A stretch of DNA of 47,221 bases, taken from assembly GCA_004556985.1 (NCBI GenBank), contig SFFC01000041.1:1-47221 (forward strand). The letters run 5' to 3'. Positions 14,788 to 23,464 of the stretch are shown piece by piece. Positions within the stretch are counted from its first letter, which is position 1; each line of letters begins with the position of its first letter. The position numbers and the translations under genes are program-made. The stretch comes from Clostridiales bacterium. GTDB taxonomy: Bacteria > Bacillota > Clostridia > Christensenellales > Aristaeellaceae. Below the pieces are notes generated by a model, which had not been told where the DNA came from, did no database searches, and was given only the letters and a program-made list of their open reading frames with translations.

Positions 14788-15800
14788 GATGGATTCTGCT
14801 CTCCTTCCACGATCGTCCGTTTCGCAGCGAGCTGCCGTATCTGCTCCAGCATGAGCGCCGTCATCTCACAGTGGAACAGCGAGGCGCAGTCGTAGCGCCC
14901 CGTCTCTGCGAGGTTGGCCGCCGGGCAGACCGTGCAGATCTGCCGCTTGTCGCAGGATGAGCACGCGGGCGACATGCGAATCCCGTCGCAGGCCGCCTTG
15001 AGCGCCTCCCAGGCCGCCAAAAATCCCTGCTCAAAGGGATGCGTGCAGCGCACGGCCTGCGCCGGCGTAAAGCGGAACGCCTCCGCCCGCTCCGCCTTCC
15101 GCGTCGGCGGGAAGGCATAGGCGGCCGCCTCGTAATAGACGCCCCGCGCCTGCGCAAAATCGTGCATCGCCTGCGCGTCATGCTCGTTGAGCGGGTTGAG
15201 CATCGTCTTGAGCTCGACGCGGATGCCGCTTGCCAGCAGGAGATCGATCACGCGGCTGACGCGCGTGAACATGCCCTTCTGGCCGCAGAGCGCCTGCGCC
15301 AGGCTGAGCGCGCGCTCCATGTAATCCGCGCCCCAGGGATGCTGGACGATCTGGGAAAACAGCTGCGCAAACCCCCGCCCGTTCAGGCGGACAAGCTCGT
15401 CCCTCGGCCCCTTGCCCAGCAGCACGAGGCAGTCCCGCCGCAGCAGCGGCCGCTCGAGCATCAGCAGATTCGGGATGACATAGGGATGCAGCTCCACCTC
15501 AAGGCTGTCCTGCGGCAGCGTGACGCGATATTCCCCCGGGCCGCATTCCTGCGTCATCGCATAGGGCATGCCCTCCGAGAGGAACACGAACAGATACCCC
15601 TCCTCAAGCCGGAAGACTGCCATCTCTCTTGCGGTATAGATCAGCTCCGCCTGCGGCGGCAGGGAGAGCGCCTCACGGTATGCGAAGCAATATGTGGCCT
15701 CCGGCGTGCCGTCCGTCGCGAAAAAGGGAACCAGCCGCCCCGGCGACTGGTTCCCTGCGAGATGCTCCATGTCAAAGGTAAATCGGGCGATGCGATACAT
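14784..15800 (-). CDS. Chimeric HPr-kinase-like / radical SAM-SPASM protein lacking both active sites
   Basis: 338 aa from the ATG at 15800 (GGAGG five bases upstream; ATG 15812 contains that site). Residues 1-~127 resemble the N-terminus of HPr-kinase-like proteins linked to peptide maturases (MYRIA start, NLLMLERPLL). There is no P-loop GxxxxGK(S/T). Residues ~132-172 resemble that family's C-terminal tail. From ~172 (LCGQKG) on it looks like the second half of a radical SAM maturase (IDLLLASGIRVELKTMLN) with SPASM-type cysteines 280, 283, 289, 292, 305 and 311. The radical SAM CxxxCxxC motif is absent. One frame runs unbroken through both junctions. It may be a remnant, a leader-binding scaffold or a new enzyme type. 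Domain assignment is by motif recall only. Confidence 0.6.
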   Translation of the reverse strand: MYRIARFTFDMEHLAGNQSPGRLVPFFATDGTPEATYCFAYREALSLPPQAELIYTAREMAVFRLEEGYLFVFLSEGMPYAMTQECGPGEYRVTLPQDSLEVELHPYVIPNLLMLERPLLRRDCLVLLGKGPRDELVRLNGRGFAQLFSQIVQHPWGADYMERALSLAQALCGQKGMFTRVSRVIDLLLASGIRVELKTMLNPLNEHDAQAMHDFAQARGVYYEAAAYAFPPTRKAERAEAFRFTPAQAVRCTHPFEQGFLAAWEALKAACDGIRMSPACSSCDKRQICTVCPAANLAETGRYDCASLFHCEMTALMLEQIRQLAAKRTIVEGEQNPS

Positions 15801-15817
15801 GCGTGCCTCCATCCAAT

Positions 15818-16303
15818 TCAGGAAAAGAATGCATTCCCCAAATAACCCGGTTTGTGTTGATCATTTACGGGTTCATTGCCCGTAAAGAAATACAGAAACT
15901 TCTTGCCCAATTCTGCCAATTCGGAACTGCTCGTTCTTTGTGTGGGATCAGATATCAAGTTTTGCGTGCTGGAACCCCAACCATAAACAGGGTCATTCTG
16001 CCCATTCCAAACAAAGTCGCAAGCAAAATTCGTACTGTCAAACAGGAAGGCTTTATCTCCCTGTGCGTTGTTGTTCATCGCGTAGCTCCAATAATTATTT
16101 ACTTCCGGATTTTTATTATCCTGTCCAACTATGTGACCGTGATCTCCAACAGAGCAAAGCACTGTCGTATCCTTCACGAGTTCAAGCCCAGGTGTTGCGC
16201 CATTCGGATCGCCCACATGATAATCGCAATTCGACGCGATGCTCGACGCCGTGACATAGGTCTGGGCGATATAGACCGGCTTTTCGTAAACTCTCTTCGT
16301 CAT
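15818..16303 (-). CDS. Possible RiPP precursor-like protein (161 aa)
   Basis: The N-terminus MTKRVYEKPVYIAQTYV resembles the short KxYEKPxxxxxxF/Y leader-like openings of many clostridial small proteins encoded beside PqqD/radical SAM genes. The rest is hydrophilic and rich in Asn, Gly, Ser and Asp, with three cysteines (26, 50, 95) and aromatic patches (NNYWSYAMNNN, DFVWNGQNDPVYGWG). There is no signal peptide or membrane segment. Coding DNA is markedly AT-richer than its neighbours, suggesting acquisition. AGGGAGG precedes the ATG, and the gap to the chimeric gene is 17 bp, so they form one unit. At 161 aa it is long for a RiPP precursor; function is inferred from context. Confidence 0.55.
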   Translation of the reverse strand: MTKRVYEKPVYIAQTYVTASSIASNCDYHVGDPNGATPGLELVKDTTVLCSVGDHGHIVGQDNKNPEVNNYWSYAMNNNAQGDKAFLFDSTNFACDFVWNGQNDPVYGWGSSTQNLISDPTQRTSSSELAELGKKFLYFFTGNEPVNDQHKPGYLGNAFFS

Positions 16304-16730
16304 GGATGATTATCCCTCCCTGAACGTCATCATTCACTATATAAATATGAATAAATTGTGAATCTCTATTTCGTTCTTATGAAATCACATGTTTGGCAAA
16401 TGTCAACCGCCTGCGTAATATTTCTGTTTATCTTTCGTTTTTTGGTCAAATACGTTTATATTTAACCTCCATATATTTGTATATTTTTTACAAAGTATTT
16501 CATGCGTCGTTCCCCTGTCCCGTTTATCCCTCCGGCTGTTTGATTCGAAAGTCATCACGCTCGTTTTCTCCGGTAATTCCACAAATTGTAAACAGGATGT
16601 CACATTTTTGTTTCTCCGCAGTCTGTTTTCCTCCTCTGACGCGACAGGCTTGTCTGTCCTGTGCGTTCATGCTATAATGCCCTCAAAACCGGCATCCCGG
16701 CGAATCCGCTGAAATGGAGGCATCCCGCGC
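16304..16730. other. AT-rich intergenic region
   Basis: 427 bp of clearly lower GC than the surrounding genes. It holds an inverted repeat ATTCAC (16332-16337) / GTGAAT (16358-16363), a minus-strand TTGACA at 16406-16401 without a good -10, and the promoter of the next plus-strand gene. A 66-codon minus frame (16403-16603) has no supporting features and is not called. Confidence 0.5.
16650..16678 (+). promoter_or_regulatory. Predicted promoter of the small secreted-protein gene
   Basis: TTGTCT (16650-16655), 17-bp spacer, TATAAT (16673-16678), 52 bp before the ATG. Confidence 0.65.
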
Positions 16731-17234
16731 ATGAAAGCCCGTCTGACCGTCCTTCTCTCCTCCCTCCTGCTTCTCGCCGCGCCTGCGCAGGCCGACAAGG
16801 CGCCCGCCGTGCAGGCGCTGGGCAGCGAGGCCGCCGCGAGCCACCTCGTCACGCACATCTACGCCCGCTCCGACGGCTGGGATGGTGTCGTTCCGTCAGC
16901 CTGCCCGGACGAGAGCTGCATCGATTATGGCCACGTCCATTGCTACGGCATCCGCGTCACGCTCTGGGACACGCCCAACAAGGGCAGCAGCACCGTGCCC
17001 TATTATCCCGGTGGCACGGTCGGCAAGATCGGCCCGGAGACCGAGCTCGAGCTGATCGACGTCGTCGCCTACAAGGGCGCGTATTACGCGAATGTGCGCG
17101 TCTACGAGGACGGGCGCGCCGTCTTCTCCGGCTTCGCCAATGCGGACTATATTGGCTGTGACTGCGCACAGATCGAGGGCTTCGAGGAGGTTCCCGTCTA
17201 CGAGTATGTGGCCAGGCCGTTCTCCCTCAAGTGA
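16731..17234 (+). CDS. Small secreted protein, function unknown
   Basis: 167 aa with an N-terminal signal peptide (MKARLTVLLSSLLLLAAPAQA-DK). The mature part has four cysteines in two pairs (CPDESC, then HCYG, later GCDCAQ), beta-type segments such as YGIRVTLWDTPNKGSSTVPYY and VAYKGAYYANVRVYEDGR. The spacing suggests an SH3-like or lectin-like extracellular module, but no family was recognised. It has its own promoter and a strong terminator, so it is monocistronic. It is more GC-rich than the AT-rich gap before it. Confidence 0.75.
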   Translation: MKARLTVLLSSLLLLAAPAQADKAPAVQALGSEAAASHLVTHIYARSDGWDGVVPSACPDESCIDYGHVHCYGIRVTLWDTPNKGSSTVPYYPGGTVGKIGPETELELIDVVAYKGAYYANVRVYEDGRAVFSGFANADYIGCDCAQIEGFEEVPVYEYVARPFSLK

Positions 17235-17311
17235 GGCAGTCCGCCCGGGCCGGCAGCTCAAGGCCCCGGCAGAGGGCATCGTCGAAGCCATCCGTATCCC
17301 GCAAGAGAAAA

Positions 17312-17354
17312 ACGCCGTCAGGGAATGAGGCGCCCTGACGGCGTTTTCGTTTTG
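17312..17354 (+). terminator. Rho-independent terminator
   Basis: Perfect 12-bp stem ACGCCGTCAGGG (17312-17323) / CCCTGACGGCGT (17333-17344) followed by TTTCGTTTT. Confidence 0.9.
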
Positions 17355-17434
17355 ATGATGGATCCTCCTGATTTTGTTTCATCCCGGCTGCCCCTGCGGG
17401 AAGCCTCCGAATGGTTTCCGCAGGCAAACCGTTG

Positions 17435-17746
17435 TCATCTGCCGCGCTTTCTGCAGTACACCGCCAGAGCGACGATGGACGCCAGCGCCAGCAGGAGCCA
17501 AAGCGTCAGCTGCGAGCTGTCGCCGGTCTGCGGCAGGAAGATCAGCATGGCAGGATCGGAGGTGACGCTGTCCCCGTTCTGGTCGGTGACCACGCAGCGC
17601 ACGGTCAGACCGCTTTGATCGCTCCTGACCGATGCGATGCTGTAGGTATCCCGGTTCGCGCCCGCGATGTTCTTCCACTGCCCCGACGCAGTCATGGCCT
17701 GCCACTGGTAGCTGTACGGCTTGACGCCGCCGGCTCGATGATGCAC
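17435..17746 (-). pseudogene. Detached C-terminus of the surface protein: Ig-like repeat remnant plus LPQTG anchor
   Basis: This frame continues the last Ig-like repeat (KPYSYQWQAM ... GLTVRCVVTDQNGDSVTSDPA) and ends in a sortase signal: LPQTG, a hydrophobic helix, and the basic tail YCRKRGR. It belongs to the gene at 17692-22551 but is displaced one frame by a 58-bp deletion in the repeat. It has no ribosome site of its own and is unlikely to be translated separately. With the deletion filled, the anchor would restore a cell-wall-attached protein. Confidence 0.8.
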
Positions 17747-18294
17747 AGCGGTATGGACAGTGTGGCCGGATCGGAGGTGACGCTGTCCCCGCTCTGGTCG
17801 CTGACCACGCAGCGCACGGTCAAACCGTTCTGCTCCGGCTCAACCGAGGCGATGCTACAGATATCCTGGTTCGCACCCGGGATGTTCTCCCATTGATCCG
17901 TTTCGGTCATGGTCTGCCACTGGTAGCTGTACGGCCTGATGCCGCCGGCAGCCTTCACGGAGAACACGGCCCTCTCCCCCAGAGCGGCGCAGAGGCTGAC
18001 GGGCTGCTCGATGATGCACAGCGGTATGGTCAGCGTGGCCGGCTCGGAGGTGACGCTGTCCCTGCTCTGGTCGGTGACCACGCAGCGCACGGTCAGGCCG
18101 CTTTGCTCCTCCTTGACCGACTCGATGCTGCAGGTATCCTGATTCGCGCCCTCGATGTTCTTCCACTGTCCCGCCGCGGTCATGGTCTGCCACTGGTAGC
18201 TGTACGGCCTTGCGCCGCCGGCAGCCTTCACGGAAAACGCGGCCTTCTCTCCCACCGCGGCGCAGAGGCTGACGGGCTGCTCGACAATGCACAG
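17534..18294 (-). repeat. Tandem 273-bp Ig-like repeats, last copy with 58-bp deletion
   Basis: Copy 1 18294-18022 and copy 2 18021-17749 are 273 bp (91 codons) each. Copy 3, 17748-17534, is 215 bp. The same landmark (CATGG in the YQWQ region) occurs at 18181, 17908 and 17693, giving spacings of 273 and 215. Each unit encodes an immunoglobulin-like domain starting LCI(I/V)EQPVSLC. Confidence 0.9.
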
Positions 18295-21200
18295 TTGCAC
18301 GGCCAGCTGCAGGCGCACATGGTTGTCCGAATCCGCAAATTCCTCAATCTGCGCCTCTTTGCTGCTCACATACAGATCCAGCTCCTGGAAAGACTGGCCC
18401 TTCGTCAGCGTCGTCAGCGGAATATCCATGGAATAGCCGAAGTCATCGCCCAGGGATTGGCTGAACGCATGGCTGTACAGCGTCTGCCCGCGGTATCTGG
18501 CGGTCAGAACCGGGGTCACGGAGGAGGCGGTATTGCCGCTTCGGTTGCGGATGGTGATGTGAATATAATCCTTGCCGCCGCGGCTCACGGGCTGCGCGCT
18601 GAGCATCAGGTCGTGGGTATTGGTGTCGATTCCCCTGGCGGCGTCGCTGCCCAGGCGCACCGTCGGCGCGCCTTGTGCAGACGTGCCCACCAGAAGCAGC
18701 CCGTCCTCCGTTTCCCTGGCGCTCAGATTGGGCTCTCCCGTCACGCCGACGATTCGCGCTTCGAGCGTGTTGCTGCCGCTCCAGCCGGCCGGAATCCGCA
18801 GCTTCGTCTGATAGCTGTGCGTATCGCCCGGCATCAGCAGGCCGGTGCGCAGGCTGCGCGTCGTGCTGCCTGCGGCGGTGGCGCCGGTAATCCTCCAGCT
18901 TTCGTGGTTCAGCGCATCGTACAGACCGCTGATCCGGCGCAGGACGTTTTCGCCCGTCATCGTATAGCCCGTGCCCTGGGATGGATAGCTGCTCGTGCTG
19001 AGTCCCGGATGATCGGGGTCGATGTGCAGCGTCTGCACCAGCGCGTTTGTCGTCGTCTCCCGGATTTCCACATCGAAGGCGGAGAGAGGCACGTTGCCGG
19101 TGTTCTTCACGGAGAGCACCAGATCGGCATCATCCCCGGCGCTGACGCAGGGATCGGTGAGCACAGCTGCCGTCATCCCGGCGGAAGCAACCGGCCCATA
19201 GGTGAAGCGGGAAAGCGACAGCCGCAGATAGGAGCCCTGGCTGCTCTTCGTATCCACAAAATAGTATCCTTCGCTGCAGTTGTCCGGCAGCCCGACGCTG
19301 CAGGCATTCGCCGGAAGCTCGGCCAGGCTGAACGGGCCATAGGCCGTGTCGCTGCCCGGGTCGTAGCGCACGCAGCGCACCAGGCGCTTCGCGCCGGAGG
19401 AATCCTCCGAGGCTGCAGTCTCCGTCCAGTAGAGGCAGACGCCGTCGTCAAGGCTGGCGATGTCAAAGAGCGTCGCGCCGATTTCGATGTCGTAATCGGT
19501 TCTCTGCTTTCCATCGGACGTCACGCTCCTGAGGCGATGGGCATAGCCGCCCGTCTCCGTCTCCACGCGCTCCAGATAGAACAGCCTGTCCGCGGACGCG
19601 CCGCTGAGCACCTCGAAGCTGGCGATCTCTCCCCGGGCCAGCACATCCTTTCCGCCCTGGGTCAGGCGGGAAAGCTCGCCCCTGGTATTCAGGGCATAGA
19701 GCGTGGCCTGCCCGTTCGATGCCGTGGACGGCGCGATGCGGTAGCGGGCAATCTCCGCGTCATCCGAGAAGGTCTGTCTCAGCGTCCTGTCCATACCTGC
19801 GGTTGCGGTATGAACGACATAGCCCCGGCTGTCGATCTCCTGCGGATTGCCGGATGTGGAATAGCTGCTGACGATGCTGACGTCGCTGCCCTTCACGCTG
19901 ATGCAAGTCTGCGGCAGGATGGGATAATTGCCGTCCTGCTCAAGGGGCTCCTCCTCCTGATAGCCGATGATATCCAGCCCTTTTTCGTCGTTGATTTTCA
20001 TCAGCACATTGGCCACGCAGGCTCTATACGGCGTGGCGGGCTCAGTGCCGGAGCCGGTGTCGGAGAATTGGCCGCTCAGGATCGTCAGCGCGCAGTAATC
20101 CCCCTCGGCCTCCAGCGCGAAGTCGTAGTCTGCGAAAGTACTTCGGATGCCCTGTATTCCCGGGTCTGCCTGTCCCTCGGACAACCAGCCGACATCGCCA
20201 TGAACGCTCATGCTGGTCAGGTTATACCACATCAGCCGCGCCATGATCTTTGATCCTGGGGTGCCCGATATGCCGGGCAAGATCCAGAACGCATAGGTCT
20301 GGTCGCCGATCTGCGCATACCGGAGCTCTCCGGCCGCGCTGTCCAGCCGGTCAAACAGCATCTCCGTCGTCAACGGCTCCAGCCCCTTGCTCCCCGTTTC
20401 GGAGCTGGGCGGATCGGGCCTGTGCTCCTCGCGCATACCGTCGAAATCGCCCTGGGAGACCTGCGCATTCCCGCCGTCGGTCCCGCTCGACCTGAGGAAC
20501 AGCTCGCGAAGGGTGACGCCGGATTCCACGTCGGCCGAGGCTGTCATCCCGGAGGCGGCGAGGTTCGCGGCAGCATCGACGCGGCCATAGCCGTAATAAT
20601 CGACCTTTACGCCATCCCTGACGCCCATTCCGGAGGTGGCGACCAGATTCATCGCGAGGGAGACGGTCTTTCCGTCTTCATAGCCGATCCTCGGCGGCCC
20701 TGCAACCTCCGGCGCGCCGCCGGTCACATCCATCTGCGAAATCGAGGTGACGTCCACGCCGAAGCCGGTTCCCAGGCTGAGATTCGCGCTCGCGAGGAAG
20801 TCCGCGGGGGGCATTTCCTGGAAGATCTTCGCGATTTCCGCCCGGAAGGCCAGGGTGGCGCCGGCGGTGCCGCTCAGCTCGAGCGTGCGGCTGTTGCTGC
20901 GGTACAGGCCCTGCATCGAGGCAAAGGGCGTGACAACCGCCTCGTTGCCGCTCAGCAGCAGGCTCTGCGCGGCGGTGTTGATGTCGCGATGCGCGCCGGC
21001 TGCGGCGAGCGCCTCGTCGGCCTTGCCCTTCAGCTCGAAATCCTTGATCGCACGCGCCTCCTCCTCCGCGTCCCGGGTCTGCCAGTTCGCCTGCTCCGGC
21101 TTGAAATCATAGCCGATCGCGTACATCGCGGCGCCGGAGGGCAGCACCAGCGTCCGGGACAGGCTGTCCGGAATCTCCAGGGACAGGCTGCTTCCGCCGA

Positions 21201-22551
21201 TGAAGGGCGTATCCGCCGGGAGGCTGGCGTTCAGGCCCTCGGGGAACGTGAGCAGCGCGTCCCCGGTCAGGACGGGCGCATCTACGATGGCCTTCTGAAC
21301 GAGAAGCCGGGTATTGGTGGTATACTCCTCCCCGCCGGTTCTGATCACGAAGGACACCTTGGTGCCCGGAATCAGCTTGCTCAGCCACTGATCCGCAAAG
21401 CTCAGCACCGTGCTGTCGCTGTCAGCAGCGGAGAATGTCTGCACCACGGCCGCGTATTCGGCCGCGTCCGCGTCCACGGGATAGCGCAGCTCTATCTCGC
21501 CGTCCCCGTCGCAGTGCAGCTTGACGGCGAAGGCCAAATTCGCCGTGTTTTCCGCCGTGACGTAACAGGAGCTCGACTCGGCGAGAATATCCCTGCCGTC
21601 AAAGCAGCCCATGATCAGGTAGGGCGTGCCGTCGTCCTTTTGCAGGCCGACGGTTCTGGTTTCGCCGCCGCGAAGCCTGACGGACTGCACCTCATGAGTG
21701 CGCCAGCCCGCCGCCTCGACGCGCAGGCTCAACTGCAGCTCATTGTTCTCGTCCGCGCCCAGGTCGCCCATAAAGAAGATCGCGTCGCCCTGGGCGTTGG
21801 TCACCTGCGTTTGGGTCTGCCTTTGCGAATGGGCCACCGTGACCGCCGCGCCGCTGAGCGGCTTGCTGTTCGCGTCAAGCACCCGAATGCGGAACTGATG
21901 CGTGGACAGGGCGGATACGCTGAAATCCGCCTTGGCGTTTTCGCTCTTTTCCAGCTTGGCGGCGTCTGCGGCAAGGCCGGCGGAGGCGCCGGCATGCACC
22001 CCCTGCACATCGACTTTCTGCAATGCGCTGCTGCATGCATTGACCGAGCTCAGGTAGCTATCGTAATCCCTGCAGATGGTGCTGATGATCTGCCGAATCC
22101 CGGCTTCAGCCTCCAGCATGCGGTCATAGGCGGACGCAAGCTCCGCGTCCTCCGCCCCGCCGCGCTCAAACAGCTCGATGCCGTTGAGAATCGCCAGGCG
22201 ATCCTCCTCCAGCTGCGCTTCAAAGCGGGAGAGGGTATTCTCCGTCTCCATCAGCTGCCATTTTGCATCCACAAGGGTGCCGGAGGCCAACTGCTCGACA
22301 TCCTGGATCGCGCCCAGCAGGCTGCGCACCCTGGCAGACAGGAACCAGTCTGTCCACTGCCACATCGTAAAGGCATCCATGCCCGATGAGGGCGCTGTTC
22401 CCTCGCGCCACAGCGCGCTATCTTCGCCGGCCAAGCTTTGCAACTCGCTGATTCTGGCGGGCTCCAGGCCGGGCGTCTGCTCGCCAAGCGCCGCCGCCCC
22501 GCACACGAGCAGGACGAGCGTCAGCAGAAGAGTAACAAGCCTTTTGTTCAT
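17692..22551 (-). CDS. Giant secreted surface protein with CARDB-like and Ig-like domains (truncated by frameshift)
   Basis: 1619 aa as it stands. There is a signal peptide (MNKRLVTLLLTLVLLVCGAAA), then a helical region (~40-200) and beta-sandwich segments (for example FRIRVLDANSKPLSGAAV, a carboxypeptidase-regulatory-like fold). A large middle region was not recognised, a CARDB-like domain (VLSVKNTGNVPLSAFDVEI) lies near residue 1170, and two complete 91-aa Ig-like repeats follow. Translation then leaves the repeat frame and stops about 19 residues later at 17692, before the LPQTG anchor. Without the anchor the product would be released rather than wall-bound. GGAGGCATCTCTC precedes the ATG. 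It is probably an adhesin or extracellular assembly protein; the function is not recognisable. Confidence 0.82.
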   Translation of the reverse strand: MNKRLVTLLLTLVLLVCGAAALGEQTPGLEPARISELQSLAGEDSALWREGTAPSSGMDAFTMWQWTDWFLSARVRSLLGAIQDVEQLASGTLVDAKWQLMETENTLSRFEAQLEEDRLAILNGIELFERGGAEDAELASAYDRMLEAEAGIRQIISTICRDYDSYLSSVNACSSALQKVDVQGVHAGASAGLAADAAKLEKSENAKADFSVSALSTHQFRIRVLDANSKPLSGAAVTVAHSQRQTQTQVTNAQGDAIFFMGDLGADENNELQLSLRVEAAGWRTHEVQSVRLRGGETRTVGLQKDDGTPYLIMGCFDGRDILAESSSCYVTAENTANLAFAVKLHCDGDGEIELRYPVDADAAEYAAVVQTFSAADSDSTVLSFADQWLSKLIPGTKVSFVIRTGGEEYTTNTRLLVQKAIVDAPVLTGDALLTFPEGLNASLPADTPFIGGSSLSLEIPDSLSRTLVLPSGAAMYAIGYDFKPEQANWQTRDAEEEARAIKDFELKGKADEALAAAGAHRDINTAAQSLLLSGNEAVVTPFASMQGLYRSNSRTLELSGTAGATLAFRAEIAKIFQEMPPADFLASANLSLGTGFGVDVTSISQMDVTGGAPEVAGPPRIGYEDGKTVSLAMNLVATSGMGVRDGVKVDYYGYGRVDAAANLAASGMTASADVESGVTLRELFLRSSGTDGGNAQVSQGDFDGMREEHRPDPPSSETGSKGLEPLTTEMLFDRLDSAAGELRYAQIGDQTYAFWILPGISGTPGSKIMARLMWYNLTSMSVHGDVGWLSEGQADPGIQGIRSTFADYDFALEAEGDYCALTILSGQFSDTGSGTEPATPYRACVANVLMKINDEKGLDIIGYQEEEPLEQDGNYPILPQTCISVKGSDVSIVSSYSTSGNPQEIDSRGYVVHTATAGMDRTLRQTFSDDAEIARYRIAPSTASNGQATLYALNTRGELSRLTQGGKDVLARGEIASFEVLSGASADRLFYLERVETETGGYAHRLRSVTSDGKQRTDYDIEIGATLFDIASLDDGVCLYWTETAASEDSSGAKRLVRCVRYDPGSDTAYGPFSLAELPANACSVGLPDNCSEGYYFVDTKSSQGSYLRLSLSRFTYGPVASAGMTAAVLTDPCVSAGDDADLVLSVKNTGNVPLSAFDVEIRETTTNALVQTLHIDPDHPGLSTSSYPSQGTGYTMTGENVLRRISGLYDALNHESWRITGATAAGSTTRSLRTGLLMPGDTHSYQTKLRIPAGWSGSNTLEARIVGVTGEPNLSARETEDGLLLVGTSAQGAPTVRLGSDAARGIDTNTHDLMLSAQPVSRGGKDYIHITIRNRSGNTASSVTPVLTARYRGQTLYSHAFSQSLGDDFGYSMDIPLTTLTKGQSFQELDLYVSSKEAQIEEFADSDNHVRLQLAVQLCIVEQPVSLCAAVGEKAAFSVKAAGGARPYSYQWQTMTAAGQWKNIEGANQDTCSIESVKEEQSGLTVRCVVTDQSRDSVTSEPATLTIPLCIIEQPVSLCAALGERAVFSVKAAGGIRPYSYQWQTMTETDQWENIPGANQDICSIASVEPEQNGLTVRCVVSDQSGDSVTSDPATLSIPLCIIEPAASSRTATSGRP

Positions 22552-22609
22552 GAGAGATGCCTCCTGTTTCGGGTATCCTTGGAAAACTGTCGATCCTTCA
22601 AGTTGAGCT

Positions 22610-23236
22610 TCAGGTTCCGGCTGCTTTGGTGCCGGCAGGAAAAGCTTCCTTCCCGCCTTCCCTCCGGTACTGCTCTGTGAGCAGGGAAATGCTTTGCTTC
22701 AGCACGCTCATCTGGCTCTTCAGATAATACTCGTCCTCAAACAGGGCGTAATGCACCGACGCGCGGACAAAGATGAAGATGAGCGGCGTGATCACATCGC
22801 AGGGCATGCCCAGCAGAGGCTCCATCTGTCTGGCATAGGCTTGATAGCGCTTGCTCACCCCGGCGAAAAACGCCTTGCCCTGCTCGATGTATTTGGGATG
22901 GGTGTATACCTGATACATCAGCCGGTATTTCTTGCCGTGGCGCTGCGCCGTCCAATAGGGCACCTCGTCGAGGAATCTTTGAATATCCTCCGGCCTCGTG
23001 GGCGCCAGCCGCATGAAATCGTCCTCGACCTTGCTCATGCAGTACGCAGTGGATTCCACGATCAGATCGTCCAGCGTATCAAAATAGGTATACAGGCCAC
23101 CCTTGGACAGACCGCAGGCATCGGCCAGCGCCTGTATGCCCGTTCCGGTCAGGCCGTTTTCCGCATAGCAGTCAAAGCAGGTCTCCATGATTGCCGCCTT
23201 TCGCTGCTGAAACGCCTGTTCGTCGCGTCGTTTCAT
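22610..23236 (-). CDS. TetR/AcrR-family transcriptional regulator
   Basis: 208 aa. N-terminal TetR helix-turn-helix (FDCYAENGLTGTGIQALADACGLSKGGLYTYF region, residues ~20-52), then an all-helical ligand domain with DVITPLIFIFVRASVHYALF. The ATG at 23236 is preferred over a GTG at 23248 because GAGGG lies just before it. The promoter and an operator-like site are immediately upstream, suggesting autoregulation. It sits between the surface-protein gene (same strand, 58-bp gap downstream) and a MATE exporter; which one it controls is not clear. Confidence 0.9.
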   Translation of the reverse strand: MKRRDEQAFQQRKAAIMETCFDCYAENGLTGTGIQALADACGLSKGGLYTYFDTLDDLIVESTAYCMSKVEDDFMRLAPTRPEDIQRFLDEVPYWTAQRHGKKYRLMYQVYTHPKYIEQGKAFFAGVSKRYQAYARQMEPLLGMPCDVITPLIFIFVRASVHYALFEDEYYLKSQMSVLKQSISLLTEQYRREGGKEAFPAGTKAAGT

Positions 23237-23256
23237 GGTATCCCTCACCCTGTTTC

Positions 23257-23276
23257 GTTGACCAATCGTTCAGTCC
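23257..23276. promoter_or_regulatory. TetR-type operator candidate
   Basis: Read on the minus strand, GACTGAACGATTGGTC is an imperfect palindrome similar to common TetR/AcrR boxes (GACYGAACGNTYRGTC). It lies between the tetR promoter and its start codon. Confidence 0.5.
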
Positions 23277-23281
23277 GTATT

Positions 23282-23310
23282 AGAATAACACACCGATTTC
23301 AATTTGTAAA
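23282..23310 (-). promoter_or_regulatory. Predicted tetR promoter
   Basis: Minus strand TTTACA (23310-23305), 17-bp spacer, TATTCT (23287-23282). Confidence 0.5.
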
Positions 23311-23464
23311 GAATGGAAGAGAATAATTTCATATATAAAACTGCATTTTCCGCATAACCTCCCATAAAAAAGGATTCGGCAAATCCGCCCTTCAGGATCG
23401 GGGAGGCGGCATTCTCCGGCGGGCTTCGCGAAAGCACGCCCTCCCGCCGCAGCATACGGCATGG

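Noticed and set aside
16403..16603. 66-codon minus-strand frame in the AT-rich gap
   Set aside because: No ribosome site suited to its start and no recognisable features; it is probably chance in a low-GC region.
17534..18294. CRISPR-like array
   Set aside because: The 273-bp repeats are in-frame protein-coding Ig-like units, not short direct repeats with spacers.
17893..22389. Two long plus-strand open frames antisense to the giant surface protein
   Set aside because: No family motifs, biased composition and no ribosome sites; the minus-strand product has a signal peptide and domains.
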